Shown here one piece after another: positions 56,981-64,000 of a stretch of 64,000 bases of DNA. Origin of the DNA: an uncultured Bacilli bacterium. Lineage in GTDB: Bacteria; Bacillota_I; Bacilli_A; RF39; UBA660. A model generated the notes under the pieces. It saw only the letters and a program-made list of their open reading frames with translations. It made no database searches and was not told where the DNA came from. Position numbers and translations under genes: made by a program. The stretch is taken from positions 248,001-312,000 of the forward strand of contig CAJUTK010000002.1 of assembly GCA_910589375.1 (NCBI GenBank). The letters are read 5' to 3'. Position 1 is the stretch's first letter; every line of letters starts with the position of its first letter.

Positions 56981-57781
56981 ATGAAAGTGTATATTGATCT
57001 TTTACTTATTTTTAATTTCTTTATTGATTTATTATTGTTAATGAGTGTGTCGTTAGTATTGAGGCGGATGGTTAGCTTTTATAGATTATGCTTAGGATCT
57101 TTTATAGGAAGCCTTAGTGTTTTTATTCTATTTTTTCCTATTTCTAATGTTCTTTTGATATTCTTAAAAATTATTATTAGTATTGCTATGATTATTAGTA
57201 CATTTTCGTTTAAAGATATTCAATACTTCTTTAAGAATATGGGATACTTTTATTTTGCAAGTATTCTTTTAGGAGGAATGATATATTTATGGAATACTAC
57301 ATTTTCATTTGAGGGAGCAACTAGTTCTTTTATTTCTAATAGTTATCAGTTGAACTTTTTAGGACTTTTAATATTATCACCCATTTTTATTGCTTATTAC
57401 ATAAGAAAAATGAAAGCAATGAAAGAACAGTACCAATTTTATAAAAACATTTTTTTCTCATTAGGAGATAAAAAAATAGAGGGTATTGGCTTTTGCGATA
57501 GTGGGAATACTTTAACTTATAAAACTAGACCTGTTATATTAGTTTCAAAGGAAAAAATACCAATGAAAGTTTCTACTTTTTTTATTCCTTACCAAACTGT
57601 ACATGGTATGGGATTACTACGGTGTTTTTCAGTAAATGAAATATGGATAGAAGGAAACAGTTGGAAAAATGTTTACTTGGGTATTATGGATAACGATATT
57701 AGAATAGATGGAATTGACTTTTTATTACATAATTCAATGATAGGAGATGCTTATGATAAAAAGAATCTGGCAGTATCTTAA
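56981..57781 (+). CDS. spoIIGA: Sigma-E processing peptidase SpoIIGA
   Basis: Membrane aspartic peptidase that activates pro-sigma-E in the mother cell after the asymmetric septum forms. Residues 1-145 are five hydrophobic helices (YIDLLLIFNFFIDLLLLMSVSL), and the C-terminal soluble domain contains FCDSGNTLTYKTRPVILVSK, with the retroviral-protease-like Asp-Ser-Gly active site, followed by VHGMGLLRCF. 266 residues from ATG 56981 after GGTGATTTG; an in-frame start at 56945 precedes the TATAAT at 56960. It overlaps sigE, its substrate. A sporulation pathway is therefore implied. Confidence 0.92.
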   Translation: MKVYIDLLLIFNFFIDLLLLMSVSLVLRRMVSFYRLCLGSFIGSLSVFILFFPISNVLLIFLKIIISIAMIISTFSFKDIQYFFKNMGYFYFASILLGGMIYLWNTTFSFEGATSSFISNSYQLNFLGLLILSPIFIAYYIRKMKAMKEQYQFYKNIFFSLGDKKIEGIGFCDSGNTLTYKTRPVILVSKEKIPMKVSTFFIPYQTVHGMGLLRCFSVNEIWIEGNSWKNVYLGIMDNDIRIDGIDFLLHNSMIGDAYDKKNLAVS

Positions 57782-58427
57782 AAAATTATTTTTAAAACCT
57801 GTTTATTTTGTTGGAAGTTTAGATAAACTTCCAGAACCTTTATCGAAGGAAGAAGAACTTCTCTGTATACAAAAGGGAGATGAAGAATCTAAAGAAAAAT
57901 TGATAGAGCACAATTTAAGACTTGTTGTTTTTTTAGCTAAGAAGTATGAAAACACAGGAATAGATTTAGAAGATTTAGTAAGTATAGGTACGATTGGGCT
58001 TATTAAGGGAATTAATACTTATAATATAGATAAGAATATAAAACTGGCAACTTATGCATCTCGTTGTATTGATAATGAGATATTAATGTTTTTAAGAAAG
58101 AATAAAAAGCGCAGAAGTGAAGTAAGCTTTGAAGATAGTTTAAGCTTTGATAGCGAGGGAAATGAACTTCACTTAGAGGATATTTTGGGAACGGATGAAG
58201 ATATTGTTACTCGTGGTCTAGAAGAAGAAACTGAAAAAAAATTAATGTATGCAGAAATAGAAAAACTAAATAAAAGAGATAGAGAAATTATGGTTTTAAG
58301 ATATGGATTACATAATAAGGAAGAAATGACTCAAAAGGAGGTAGCGAATGCACTAGGAATTAGTCAATCTTACATTTCTAGAATTGAAAAAAAAGTTATT
58401 AATCGATTAAAATTTTTATATAAGTAG
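57753..58427 (+). CDS. sigE: Sporulation sigma factor SigE
   Basis: Early mother-cell sigma factor. The first ~25 residues (MIKRIWQYLKKLFLKPVYFVGS) form an amphipathic basic pro-sequence like that removed by SpoIIGA. Region 2 (EHNLRLVVFLAKKYENTGIDLEDLVSIGTIGLIKGI and IKLATYASRCIDNEIL), region 3 and region 4 (LNKRDREIMVLRYGLHNKEEMTQKEVANALGISQSYISRIEKKVINRLK) are complete. 224 residues. ATG 57753 is used because AGGAGA (57742-57747) is correctly spaced and covers the earlier ATG 57747. It overlaps spoIIGA by 29 bases. sigG does not follow here, unlike in Bacillus. Confidence 0.95.
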   Translation: MIKRIWQYLKKLFLKPVYFVGSLDKLPEPLSKEEELLCIQKGDEESKEKLIEHNLRLVVFLAKKYENTGIDLEDLVSIGTIGLIKGINTYNIDKNIKLATYASRCIDNEILMFLRKNKKRRSEVSFEDSLSFDSEGNELHLEDILGTDEDIVTRGLEEETEKKLMYAEIEKLNKRDREIMVLRYGLHNKEEMTQKEVANALGISQSYISRIEKKVINRLKFLYK

Positions 58428-58434
58428 AAAAAAG

Positions 58435-58464
58435 AAGAGAAAAATGAAAAAATTCTCTTTTTTT
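58435..58464 (+). terminator. Terminator after sigE
   Basis: AAGAGAA / TTCTCTT with an 11-base A-rich loop and a T run. Confidence 0.72.
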
Positions 58465-58465
58465 A

Positions 58466-58495
58466 TTGACATCACTTTTTTGAAATTTGTATAAT
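58466..58495 (+). promoter_or_regulatory. Promoter of the InlB-B protein at 58536
   Basis: TTGACA (58466-58471), 18 bases, TATAAT (58490-58495). Confidence 0.75.
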
Positions 58496-58535
58496 GAATA
58501 TAGATGATGATAGTAGTCGTCTACAGGGAGGTTTT

Positions 58536-59342
58536 ATGGAAAAGAAGCAAGTTTTTATTATGCTTGGAGTTGTAGTGGCAATAACTCTAGGGATATCTTT
58601 ATACTGCATTTTCTTTGGGAATCAGTATTTAATAAAATTCGATTCTAATGGTGGTACTTCGGTTAGTAATCAATTTGTACGTGTGGGTAATAAAGTACAA
58701 GAACCAGAGACACCGATTAGAGAGGGATATGAATTTATAGAATGGCAATTAAATGGAAAAACATATGATTTTTCATCAAAGGTAAGAAGAAAGTTTACTT
58801 TAGTAGCGCAGTGGAGAAGAATTGTAGATGCTGCGGACATTCTATATAAAGTTGTTTTTGATTCTAATGGTGGATCAGAAGTAGAGATGCAGGAAGTTTC
58901 TCCTGGAGAAAAGGTACTTAAACCAACGGATCCTGTTAGAGATGGTTACCAATTTGAAGGTTGGTTTTATGGAGATTCCAAATTTGATTTTTCTAAAGTA
59001 ATTTCCAAAGATACTACTTTAAAAGCAAAATGGAAGCAAGTAAATAATAGTAATTCTAGTAATAATGAAAAACCAAATACAAATAAGCCTAATAAAAAAC
59101 CAGAAGAAGACAAGTCAAAACCAAATAATGTTTCTACTGCTTTAAAAGAGGGAGATAGAGTAAGAATCGTTGGAGAATATGCTGAAAGTTCAACCTCTAA
59201 AAAGGCAAGACATAAGCGAGCAATCGGATGGAAGAGAATTGTCTTAAAGGTATATGAAGATCGCGAGTATCCTTATCGTGTTGGAGATACTACAGGAACT
59301 ACTGGTTTCTTCAAGGCAGATTCATTAGAAAAAATAGATTAA
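58536..59342 (+). CDS. Membrane-anchored protein with two InlB-B repeats
   Basis: A 268-residue single-pass protein. A short cytosolic start is followed by a membrane helix (residues 5-27, VFIMLGVVVAITLGISLYCIFFG). Outside are two Listeria-Bacteroides repeats (LIKFDSNGGTSVSNQFV...GYEFIEWQLNGKTYDFSSKV and VVFDSNGGSEVEMQEV...GYQFEGWFYGDSKFDFSKV), an Asn/Lys/Pro linker (NNEKPNTNKPNKKPEEDKSKPN) and a C-terminal domain of about 65 residues that may be SH3-like (VRIVGEYAESSTSKKARHKRAIGWKRIVLKVYEDREYPYRVG). ATG 58536 after GGGAGG replaces a start at 58494 inside the -10. It belongs to the same modular family as the genes at 18778 and 19305. Confidence 0.78.
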   Translation: MEKKQVFIMLGVVVAITLGISLYCIFFGNQYLIKFDSNGGTSVSNQFVRVGNKVQEPETPIREGYEFIEWQLNGKTYDFSSKVRRKFTLVAQWRRIVDAADILYKVVFDSNGGSEVEMQEVSPGEKVLKPTDPVRDGYQFEGWFYGDSKFDFSKVISKDTTLKAKWKQVNNSNSSNNEKPNTNKPNKKPEEDKSKPNNVSTALKEGDRVRIVGEYAESSTSKKARHKRAIGWKRIVLKVYEDREYPYRVGDTTGTTGFFKADSLEKID

Positions 59343-59364
59343 AAAAGTCAATATTGACTTTTTT
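59341..59364 (+). terminator. Terminator
   Basis: AAAAAAGTCAAT and ATTGACTTTTTT form a perfect palindrome at the stop codon of the preceding gene. Confidence 0.8.
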
Positions 59365-59443
59365 ATTTTCCCTTTACTTATAATAAAAGAATATCTTTTT
59401 GATATAAAATATGATATTATGGAATAGTTAGGGATGTGATAGT

Positions 59444-61051
59444 ATGTTAATAGCAAACAATATTGGCTTACGTTATGGAAAAAGAATTTTATTTGATAAT
59501 GTTAATTTAAAGTTTGAAAATAATAATTGTTATGGATTAATCGGTGCGAATGGGGCAGGTAAAAGTACTTTTCTAAAGATTCTAAGTGGAGAAGTAGATT
59601 CTACTAGTGGGGAAGTAATTATCGGAAAAGGAGAAAGAATGTCTTTCTTAGTACAGAATCATAATGCTTATGATGACTATAATGTTTTAGATACTGTTAT
59701 TATGGGAGATCAAGAGCTTTATGATATAAAGACAGAAAAAGATGCCCTATATATGAAAGCAGATTTTACCAATGAAGATGGGATTAGAGCTGGAATATTA
59801 GAGGATTTGTTTTTAAAGAAAAATGGTTGGCAAGCAGATGCAGATGCAGCTATTTTATTAGATGGTCTTGGAATAGATTCTTCTTTACACAATAAGATGA
59901 TGCGGGATTTAAAAGAATCTGATAAGGTAAAAGTAATGCTAGCTCGTGCTCTTTTTGGAGAACCAGATATTTTACTATTAGATGAACCTACTAATGGATT
60001 AGATTTAGATAGTAAAAGTTGGTTAGAAGAATTTTTAATAGAATTTAAAAATACAGTTATTGTAATTTCCCATGACCGTTATTTTTTAAATAAAGTATGT
60101 ACACATATGGTAGATATTGATTATGAGAAAATGACGATGTTTGCAGGAAATTATGATTTTTGGTATCAGTCTAGTCAGTTAATTCAAAAGCAAATGAGAG
60201 ACTCTAATAAGAAAAAAGAGGAGAAAATAGCAGAACTTCAAGATTTTATTCGTAGATTTAGTGCGAATGCTTCCAAATCAAAACAAGCTACTAGTAGAAA
60301 GAAATCTTTAGAGAAAATTGTTTTAGATGAAATTAAACCATCTAGTAGAAGATATCCTTTTATTCAGTTTGAACCTGAAAGATATCTTGGTAAAGAAGTC
60401 ATTCATTTGGACCATATTTCAAAAATGATAGATGGAGTAGAAGTGTTAAAAAATATGCGTCTTACTTTAAAGCCAGGAGATAAAATTGCCTTAATTGGTA
60501 ATAATGAAATAGCGAAAACGGCTCTATTAGAAGTTTTAGCAGGAGTATCTATTCCTGATAGTGGAACTGTAAAAGTAGGGACGACAGTTATTCCTTCATA
60601 TTATCCTAAAAAGAATGAGGAATATTTTTCAGTTAATAAAGATATGGTAGAGTGGTTAAGAGAATATTCACCGGTAAAAGAAGATGCCTTTGTAAGGGGG
60701 TTTCTTGGAAGAATGTTATTTAGTGGAGAAGAGGCATTAAAGAAAGTAAATGTTTTATCAGGTGGAGAAAGAGTTCGTTGTATGCTATCTAAAATGATGT
60801 TAGAGCATGGAAATGTACTACTATTAGATGAACCTACTAATCATTTAGACATGGAATCTATTACTTCGTTGGATGAGGGGTTATCTAAGTTTCAAGGATG
60901 CATTGTATTTGCTACTTATGATCAACATTTAATTGAGACGATTGCTAATCGTATTGTCGAGATTCATGATGATGGAACCTATACTGATAAGGAAATGACA
61001 TACGAGGAGTATTTGAAAAAATATGGAAAAGAAGTTCTTTTTAAAAAATAG
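59444..61051 (+). CDS. ABC-F family ATPase (YkpA/YbiT-like)
   Basis: A 535-residue protein with two ABC ATPase domains and no membrane segments, as in ABC-F ribosome-associated factors. Domain 1 has Walker A GANGAGKST and Walker B LLLDEPTNGLD. Domain 2 has signature LSGGERVRCMLSKMML and LLLDEPTNHLD, but its Walker A reads GNNEIAKTA, with Ala at the second glycine and lacking the usual GKS; a NEIAKT form is, as far as I recall, usual for the YkpA/YbiT subgroup. The inter-domain linker (SNKKKEEKIAELQDFIRRFSANASKSKQATSRKKSLEKI) is charged and helical. The end overlaps ylmH by 29 bases. Confidence 0.9.
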   Translation: MLIANNIGLRYGKRILFDNVNLKFENNNCYGLIGANGAGKSTFLKILSGEVDSTSGEVIIGKGERMSFLVQNHNAYDDYNVLDTVIMGDQELYDIKTEKDALYMKADFTNEDGIRAGILEDLFLKKNGWQADADAAILLDGLGIDSSLHNKMMRDLKESDKVKVMLARALFGEPDILLLDEPTNGLDLDSKSWLEEFLIEFKNTVIVISHDRYFLNKVCTHMVDIDYEKMTMFAGNYDFWYQSSQLIQKQMRDSNKKKEEKIAELQDFIRRFSANASKSKQATSRKKSLEKIVLDEIKPSSRRYPFIQFEPERYLGKEVIHLDHISKMIDGVEVLKNMRLTLKPGDKIALIGNNEIAKTALLEVLAGVSIPDSGTVKVGTTVIPSYYPKKNEEYFSVNKDMVEWLREYSPVKEDAFVRGFLGRMLFSGEEALKKVNVLSGGERVRCMLSKMMLEHGNVLLLDEPTNHLDMESITSLDEGLSKFQGCIVFATYDQHLIETIANRIVEIHDDGTYTDKEMTYEEYLKKYGKEVLFKK

Positions 61052-61718
61052 TATAGAAAAGATTGAAAATGAAAAAAGTAGTTTTTTTCTAGACCCAAAA
61101 GAAAAGGAATATGTTGTAAATAGGCTTAGAAAAGAACATATCCCTTATCAAATTTATGCTCCTTATGAAGAAGCAGAAAAAGTATTAATTTATAATGGTA
61201 AATTTCCTGAGATAGAATTATTGGAATTATTATCAAAAGAACCATTAGAACATAGATCTATTTTAGGAACTTTATTTGCTCATCAGATTTTGCCATATTT
61301 TTATAGTGACATTATTATTACAGAAAAATCTCACTACTTAGTAGCATTAAAACCAGTAGCAGACTATTTAAAAAATCAAGTGAGAGAAATTGGAAAGAAA
61401 AATGTTCAATTTATAAAAAAAGATTTGAAGGAATTAGAAGAATACCATCCTTGCTATGAAAGTAAGATTTATCATGTGAGCAGTTTAAGATTAGATGTTG
61501 TAATTGCAAGAATTACTAAAAAAAGTAGAAGAGTGGTAGAAGATATTTTAAATGAGAGAGATGTTTTCTTAAATTATGAAGTTACTTTTAAAAAAGATGT
61601 TTTCATAAAAGAAGGGGATGTTTTTTCTATTCGAGGTTATGGAAAATATCGGTTTTCTAAAATTCAATATCAAAATAAAAAAGGGAACATGGATATAGAG
61701 ATATTGCAATATAAATAA
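61023..61718 (+). CDS. ylmH: S4-domain protein YlmH
   Basis: A 231-residue RNA-binding protein of the YlmH family, found next to division genes in Firmicutes and linked to ribosome-associated quality control. The N-terminal half (FFLDPKEKEYVVNRLRKEHIPYQIYAPYEEAEKVLIY) and middle (HRSILGTLFAHQILPYFYSDIIIT) match the family, with a C-terminal S4 fold (SSLRLDVVIARITKKSRRVVEDILNERDVFLNYEV). It overlaps the ABC-F gene, an unusual neighbour for ylmH. Its start is uncertain since no ideal ribosome-binding site lies upstream. Confidence 0.88.
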   Translation: MEKKFFLKNSIEKIENEKSSFFLDPKEKEYVVNRLRKEHIPYQIYAPYEEAEKVLIYNGKFPEIELLELLSKEPLEHRSILGTLFAHQILPYFYSDIIITEKSHYLVALKPVADYLKNQVREIGKKNVQFIKKDLKELEEYHPCYESKIYHVSSLRLDVVIARITKKSRRVVEDILNERDVFLNYEVTFKKDVFIKEGDVFSIRGYGKYRFSKIQYQNKKGNMDIEILQYK

Positions 61719-61746
61719 AAAAGAAAGTAAAATTACTTTCTTTTTT
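61717..61746. terminator. Bidirectional terminator
   Basis: AAAAAAGAAAGTAA (61717-61730) and its complement (61733-61746) with a two-base loop; ends ylmH and the convergent small gene. Confidence 0.82.
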
Positions 61747-61867
61747 CACGGGCAGTTATTTCTATCCCAATATGATGTTCCTCTTCAGGGCCTAAATAAT
61801 AATAAATAACAAAAGAGCAAATGCAAGCGACCACAAATAATAAAATATATTTTAAAGCACCTTTCAT
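61733..61867 (-). CDS. Small single-pass membrane protein (44 residues)
   Basis: A 44-residue ORF, MKGALKYILLFVVACICSFVIYYYLGPEEEHHIGIEITAREKRK, with a strong AAGGAGGG ribosome-binding site seven bases before ATG. One hydrophobic helix at residues 5-25, followed by an acidic then basic tail. It lies ten bases after the end of def on the same strand, so it is probably co-transcribed with def, and ends in a terminator. No family is recognised. Its good start signal and the terminator at its end support a real gene. Confidence 0.68.
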   Translation of the reverse strand: MKGALKYILLFVVACICSFVIYYYLGPEEEHHIGIEITAREKRK

Positions 61868-61877
61868 AATACCCTCC

Positions 61878-62441
61878 TTATATTAGTCTAATTTCCTGGT
61901 CAGTATAGAATTTATGATTTGGATCGATTCTATCATAGAATAAAATTCCATCTAAGTGATCTATTTCATGTTGGAAACAAGCAGATAATTCTTCTCTAGC
62001 ACGTACTCTAATTTTGTTTCCATCTATATCATATCCTTCTACAGTTACTCTAGCATATCTTTTTACATGTCCTTCTACATCACGATTAACACTTAGGCAG
62101 CCTTCTCCTTCTTCAGCAGCTATCATTTCACTAGAATAGCTAACAATCTTAGGATTGACAACAATATAATTATCAAATTTTCCATCTTCTACTTCATGAA
62201 CAATTATAATAATTCTTTTTAATAGGCCAAGTTGAGGAAAAGCTAGTCCCATACCAGGACGCAAATCATATTTTTTTTCGTATTTTTCAATTTGACTATA
62301 AGTTAACTCCTGAATTCCTCTTTCGATAAGCTCTTTATCTTCGTCTGTTAGAGGAAATACTACTTCTTTACTTTTCATTCGTAGTAACTTTTCTTTTTCA
62401 TCTAAAATGTTTAGTTTTTTAAAATCTTTTTCGCTTCTCAT
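61878..62441 (-). CDS. def: Peptide deformylase
   Basis: Metal hydrolase that removes the formyl group from nascent proteins. The three family motifs are present: GMGLAFPQLG (motif 1, GxGLAAxQ with a Phe/Pro change), EGCLSVNRDVEG (motif 2 with the metal-ligand Cys) and CFQHEIDHLDGILF (motif 3 HExDH). The 187-residue length and the extended region between motifs 1 and 2 fit type II deformylases of Gram-positives. ATG at 62441 is preceded by GGAAGTGAGATT. fmt, often linked, is not here. Confidence 0.95.
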   Translation of the reverse strand: MRSEKDFKKLNILDEKEKLLRMKSKEVVFPLTDEDKELIERGIQELTYSQIEKYEKKYDLRPGMGLAFPQLGLLKRIIIIVHEVEDGKFDNYIVVNPKIVSYSSEMIAAEEGEGCLSVNRDVEGHVKRYARVTVEGYDIDGNKIRVRAREELSACFQHEIDHLDGILFYDRIDPNHKFYTDQEIRLI

Positions 62442-62510
62442 AATCTCACTTCCAACGTTATTATTATAGCAAAAACTTACTTAAAAAGCAAAGAAAAAAG
62501 AAGTTTCCTT

Positions 62511-62699
62511 CTATCTTCTTGGACCTGGGCCATTATTATCAAAAGCACGTGCACCGATTACAATCACTAAAAGAATGAATAATACTAAAATAATGGCAGC
62601 ACCGTATCCAGTGCCATACCCATTGCCATTGTTACAACAACAGCCACTTTGAACGCCAGGGTATCCACCGTATCCTTGATATCCACCGTAGTAATACAT
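62511..62699 (-). CDS. YjcZ-like small sporulation protein
   Basis: A 62-residue protein with a Gly/Tyr-rich start (MYYYGGYQGYGGYPGVQSGCCCNNGNGYGTGYG), one hydrophobic helix (AAIILVLFILLVIVIGARAF) and a short tail. The pattern Gly/Tyr-rich head, GxAAIILVLFILLVIV and short C-terminus is that of the YjcZ family (tiny TM proteins of sporulating Bacilli). The three adjacent Cys may form disulfides in the spore coat. AGGAGG lies upstream. It supports the sporulation call made from spoIIGA-sigE. Confidence 0.78.
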   Translation of the reverse strand: MYYYGGYQGYGGYPGVQSGCCCNNGNGYGTGYGAAIILVLFILLVIVIGARAFDNNGPGPRR

Positions 62700-62785
62700 A
62701 TAAACCTCCTAACTATTCAATATATCATATTGTTCTTTTGATACTTTGTTCATGACGATTAACTATTTTTTCCTAGTAAAATCGT

Positions 62786-62814
62786 TTGTCAAATATAGGA
62801 TAATATGATATCAT
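62786..62814 (+). promoter_or_regulatory. Promoter of the ftsW/spoVE-like gene
   Basis: TTGTCA (62786-62791), 17 bases, TATCAT (62809-62814) with TGA upstream. Confidence 0.6.
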
Positions 62815-62846
62815 AGTATATGTAATAGAGTAGAAAAGGTGATTTC

Positions 62847-64000
62847 ATGTTAGGGAAAATCAGGAAAACTTTTGAAGATATGGATAAAGTATTACTATTA
62901 TTAATGCTTTTTCTTAGTATATTTGGCCTTTTTAATATTGTATCTGCTTCTAGTAGAGAGGCAGTAGTGGGAATGGATAGATCTGTTTATTTCTACTTTT
63001 ATAGACATTTAATTATACTAATTGGTGGATTTATTGCCTTCTTTATTATCACAAATGTAGAGACGAAAAATTATTATAAATTTGTTCCTATTCTTTTTAT
63101 TGTTGTAGTGGCATTAAATATTTTTGTAATTGTTAAGGGAACTTTTACAAGAGGAGCAAGTAACTGGATTCCTTTAGGTTTCTTTAAATTGCAGCCTAGT
63201 GAGATTGCTAAACCCGTCATTATAGCAGCCCTTGCACTTGCTATTGAAAAATCTTGGAAGAGGCTTCGTAATCCCAAATTGGACCATAGACCTCTTATTA
63301 TTTTAATTTGTTCTATTGGTTTAATTCTTCCTGCTATTGTATTTGGACAAAAGGATTTAGGAACAGCACTTATTCAAGCATCTATATTTGGAGTGATTTA
63401 TCTTTTAAGTCCAATTGTTCCTAGGGAGAAGTGGAAAATAGCGGGTGGAGTAATTGTAATTGTTGTCTTTGCTTTATTAGCAGTTTATGCAGCAACAGGA
63501 AAAGTTTTATCAGAAAAACAAATGGAGAGATTTAATTATTTTAATCCGTGTTCTAAATATGGAGGAACTGGATATCAGGTTTGTAATGCCTATATTGCTA
63601 TTAACTTAGGTGGATTGCAGGGTGTTGGAATTGGTAAAAGTACTCAAAAGTATTCTTATATTCCAGAAGCTCATACAGATATGGTATTTGCAATATTTGC
63701 AGAAGAATATGGATATTTAGCTGGACTTGGTCTATTAATTTTGTATGGAATTATTTTGTATCGAATTTTAATGCTTTCTAGTAGGGCTAGTACTATTCGT
63801 GGAAAATATATGTGCTTAGGAGTTGCTACTTATATATTTGCTCATATTTTCATTAATTTAGGTGGAATGTTTGGAATTATACCTTTAACAGGAGTTCCTC
63901 TTCCTTTTCTATCATACGGAGGAAGTTTTACTCTTTCACTACTTGCATCCTTGGGGATTGTACAGCGCGTTCACATAGAAACAAAACGATATAAAATTAA
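62847..64000 (+). CDS. FtsW/RodA/SpoVE-family lipid II polymerase, partial at right edge
   Basis: An open reading frame of 384 codons that runs off the right end. It is a SEDS-family polytopic protein: about ten hydrophobic helices, with SNWIPLGFFKLQPSEIAKPVII, KDLGTALIQASIFGVIYL, YIPEAHTDMVFAIFAEEYGYLAG and GIIPLTGVPLPFLSYGGSF, the family's active regions. Such proteins polymerise lipid II with a partner class B PBP. FtsW, RodA and SpoVE cannot be separated with certainty here; the NIVSASS start and FNPCSKYGGTGYQVCNA segment suggest the FtsW/SpoVE side. ATG 62847 follows AAAAGGTGATTTC. Only the last few residues are missing. Confidence 0.9.
   Translation, partial: MLGKIRKTFEDMDKVLLLLMLFLSIFGLFNIVSASSREAVVGMDRSVYFYFYRHLIILIGGFIAFFIITNVETKNYYKFVPILFIVVVALNIFVIVKGTFTRGASNWIPLGFFKLQPSEIAKPVIIAALALAIEKSWKRLRNPKLDHRPLIILICSIGLILPAIVFGQKDLGTALIQASIFGVIYLLSPIVPREKWKIAGGVIVIVVFALLAVYAATGKVLSEKQMERFNYFNPCSKYGGTGYQVCNAYIAINLGGLQGVGIGKSTQKYSYIPEAHTDMVFAIFAEEYGYLAGLGLLILYGIILYRILMLSSRASTIRGKYMCLGVATYIFAHIFINLGGMFGIIPLTGVPLPFLSYGGSFTLSLLASLGIVQRVHIETKRYKI

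Noticed and set aside
1..64000. tRNA, rRNA, tmRNA, SRP RNA, RNase P RNA and CRISPR arrays
   Set aside because: Looked for on reading both strands; no cloverleaf with GGTTCGAATCC-type T-arm, rRNA core sequence or regularly spaced repeats was noticed. A tRNAscan or Infernal run would settle this.

Overview
The window is a strongly AT-rich stretch of a bacterial chromosome with short intergenic gaps, Shine-Dalgarno-led genes and most genes on the + strand. It points to a spore-forming, walled Bacillota (Firmicutes), probably an uncultured gut-type Bacilli lineage. Evidence for this is the order lexA / small SOS membrane protein / tkt / yneF as in Bacillus, the cell-division run murG-murB-divIB-ftsA-ftsZ followed by spoIIGA-sigE, a YjcZ-like small sporulation protein, and several surface proteins with InlB-B (Listeria-Bacteroides) and BIG2 repeats. 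The exact lineage cannot be fixed from sequence reading alone. No rRNA, tRNA, CRISPR array, insertion sequence or prophage was seen.

Layout. 1-7 kb: cysS, a YugP-type membrane metallopeptidase, truB, a nucleotidyltransferase and two large unrecognised membrane proteins. 7-11.5 kb: lexA divergent from a 51-residue single-pass protein whose promoter carries a LexA box in its spacer, then tkt, yneF and murF. 11.5-16.3 kb: a head-to-tail array of eight paralogous ~200-residue domains in seven ORFs, every junction being the same 8-bp stop/start overlap; the conserved His, Tyr and Glu motifs look like an ADP-ribosyltransferase-type fold. 16.3-18.7 kb: tgt, a metallophosphoesterase and a small membrane protein. 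18.8-26 kb: an envelope-protein island. 26-31 kb: a nifS-type desulfurase, two thioredoxin-like redox proteins and a dicarboxylate/amino-acid symporter. 30.86-33.7 kb: a tandem riboswitch-like leader, each copy with its own terminator, in front of a three-gene ABC-2 transporter. 33.8-44.6 kb: a WG-repeat-like protein, obgE, a prepilin-like protein, a SpoU methyltransferase, rimM, trmD, a large BIG2 protein, rpsB (with an extra C-terminal domain) and tsf. 44.6-51.6 kb: a YigZ family protein, a radical SAM-MazG fusion, a serine hydrolase, uvrC and two unknowns. 51.6-64 kb: murG, murB, divIB, ftsA, ftsZ, spoIIGA, sigE, an InlB-B protein, an ABC-F ATPase, ylmH, def, yjcZ-like and an ftsW/spoVE-type gene cut by the window edge.

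Together the genes cover translation and RNA modification, envelope synthesis and division, SOS control and early sporulation. The most unusual parts are the tandem paralog array, the LexA-controlled mini membrane protein, the tandem aptamer-terminator leader and the radical SAM-MazG fusion. Many promoters have an extended -10 of the form TGATATAAT, with the start codon only about 20-30 bases downstream.
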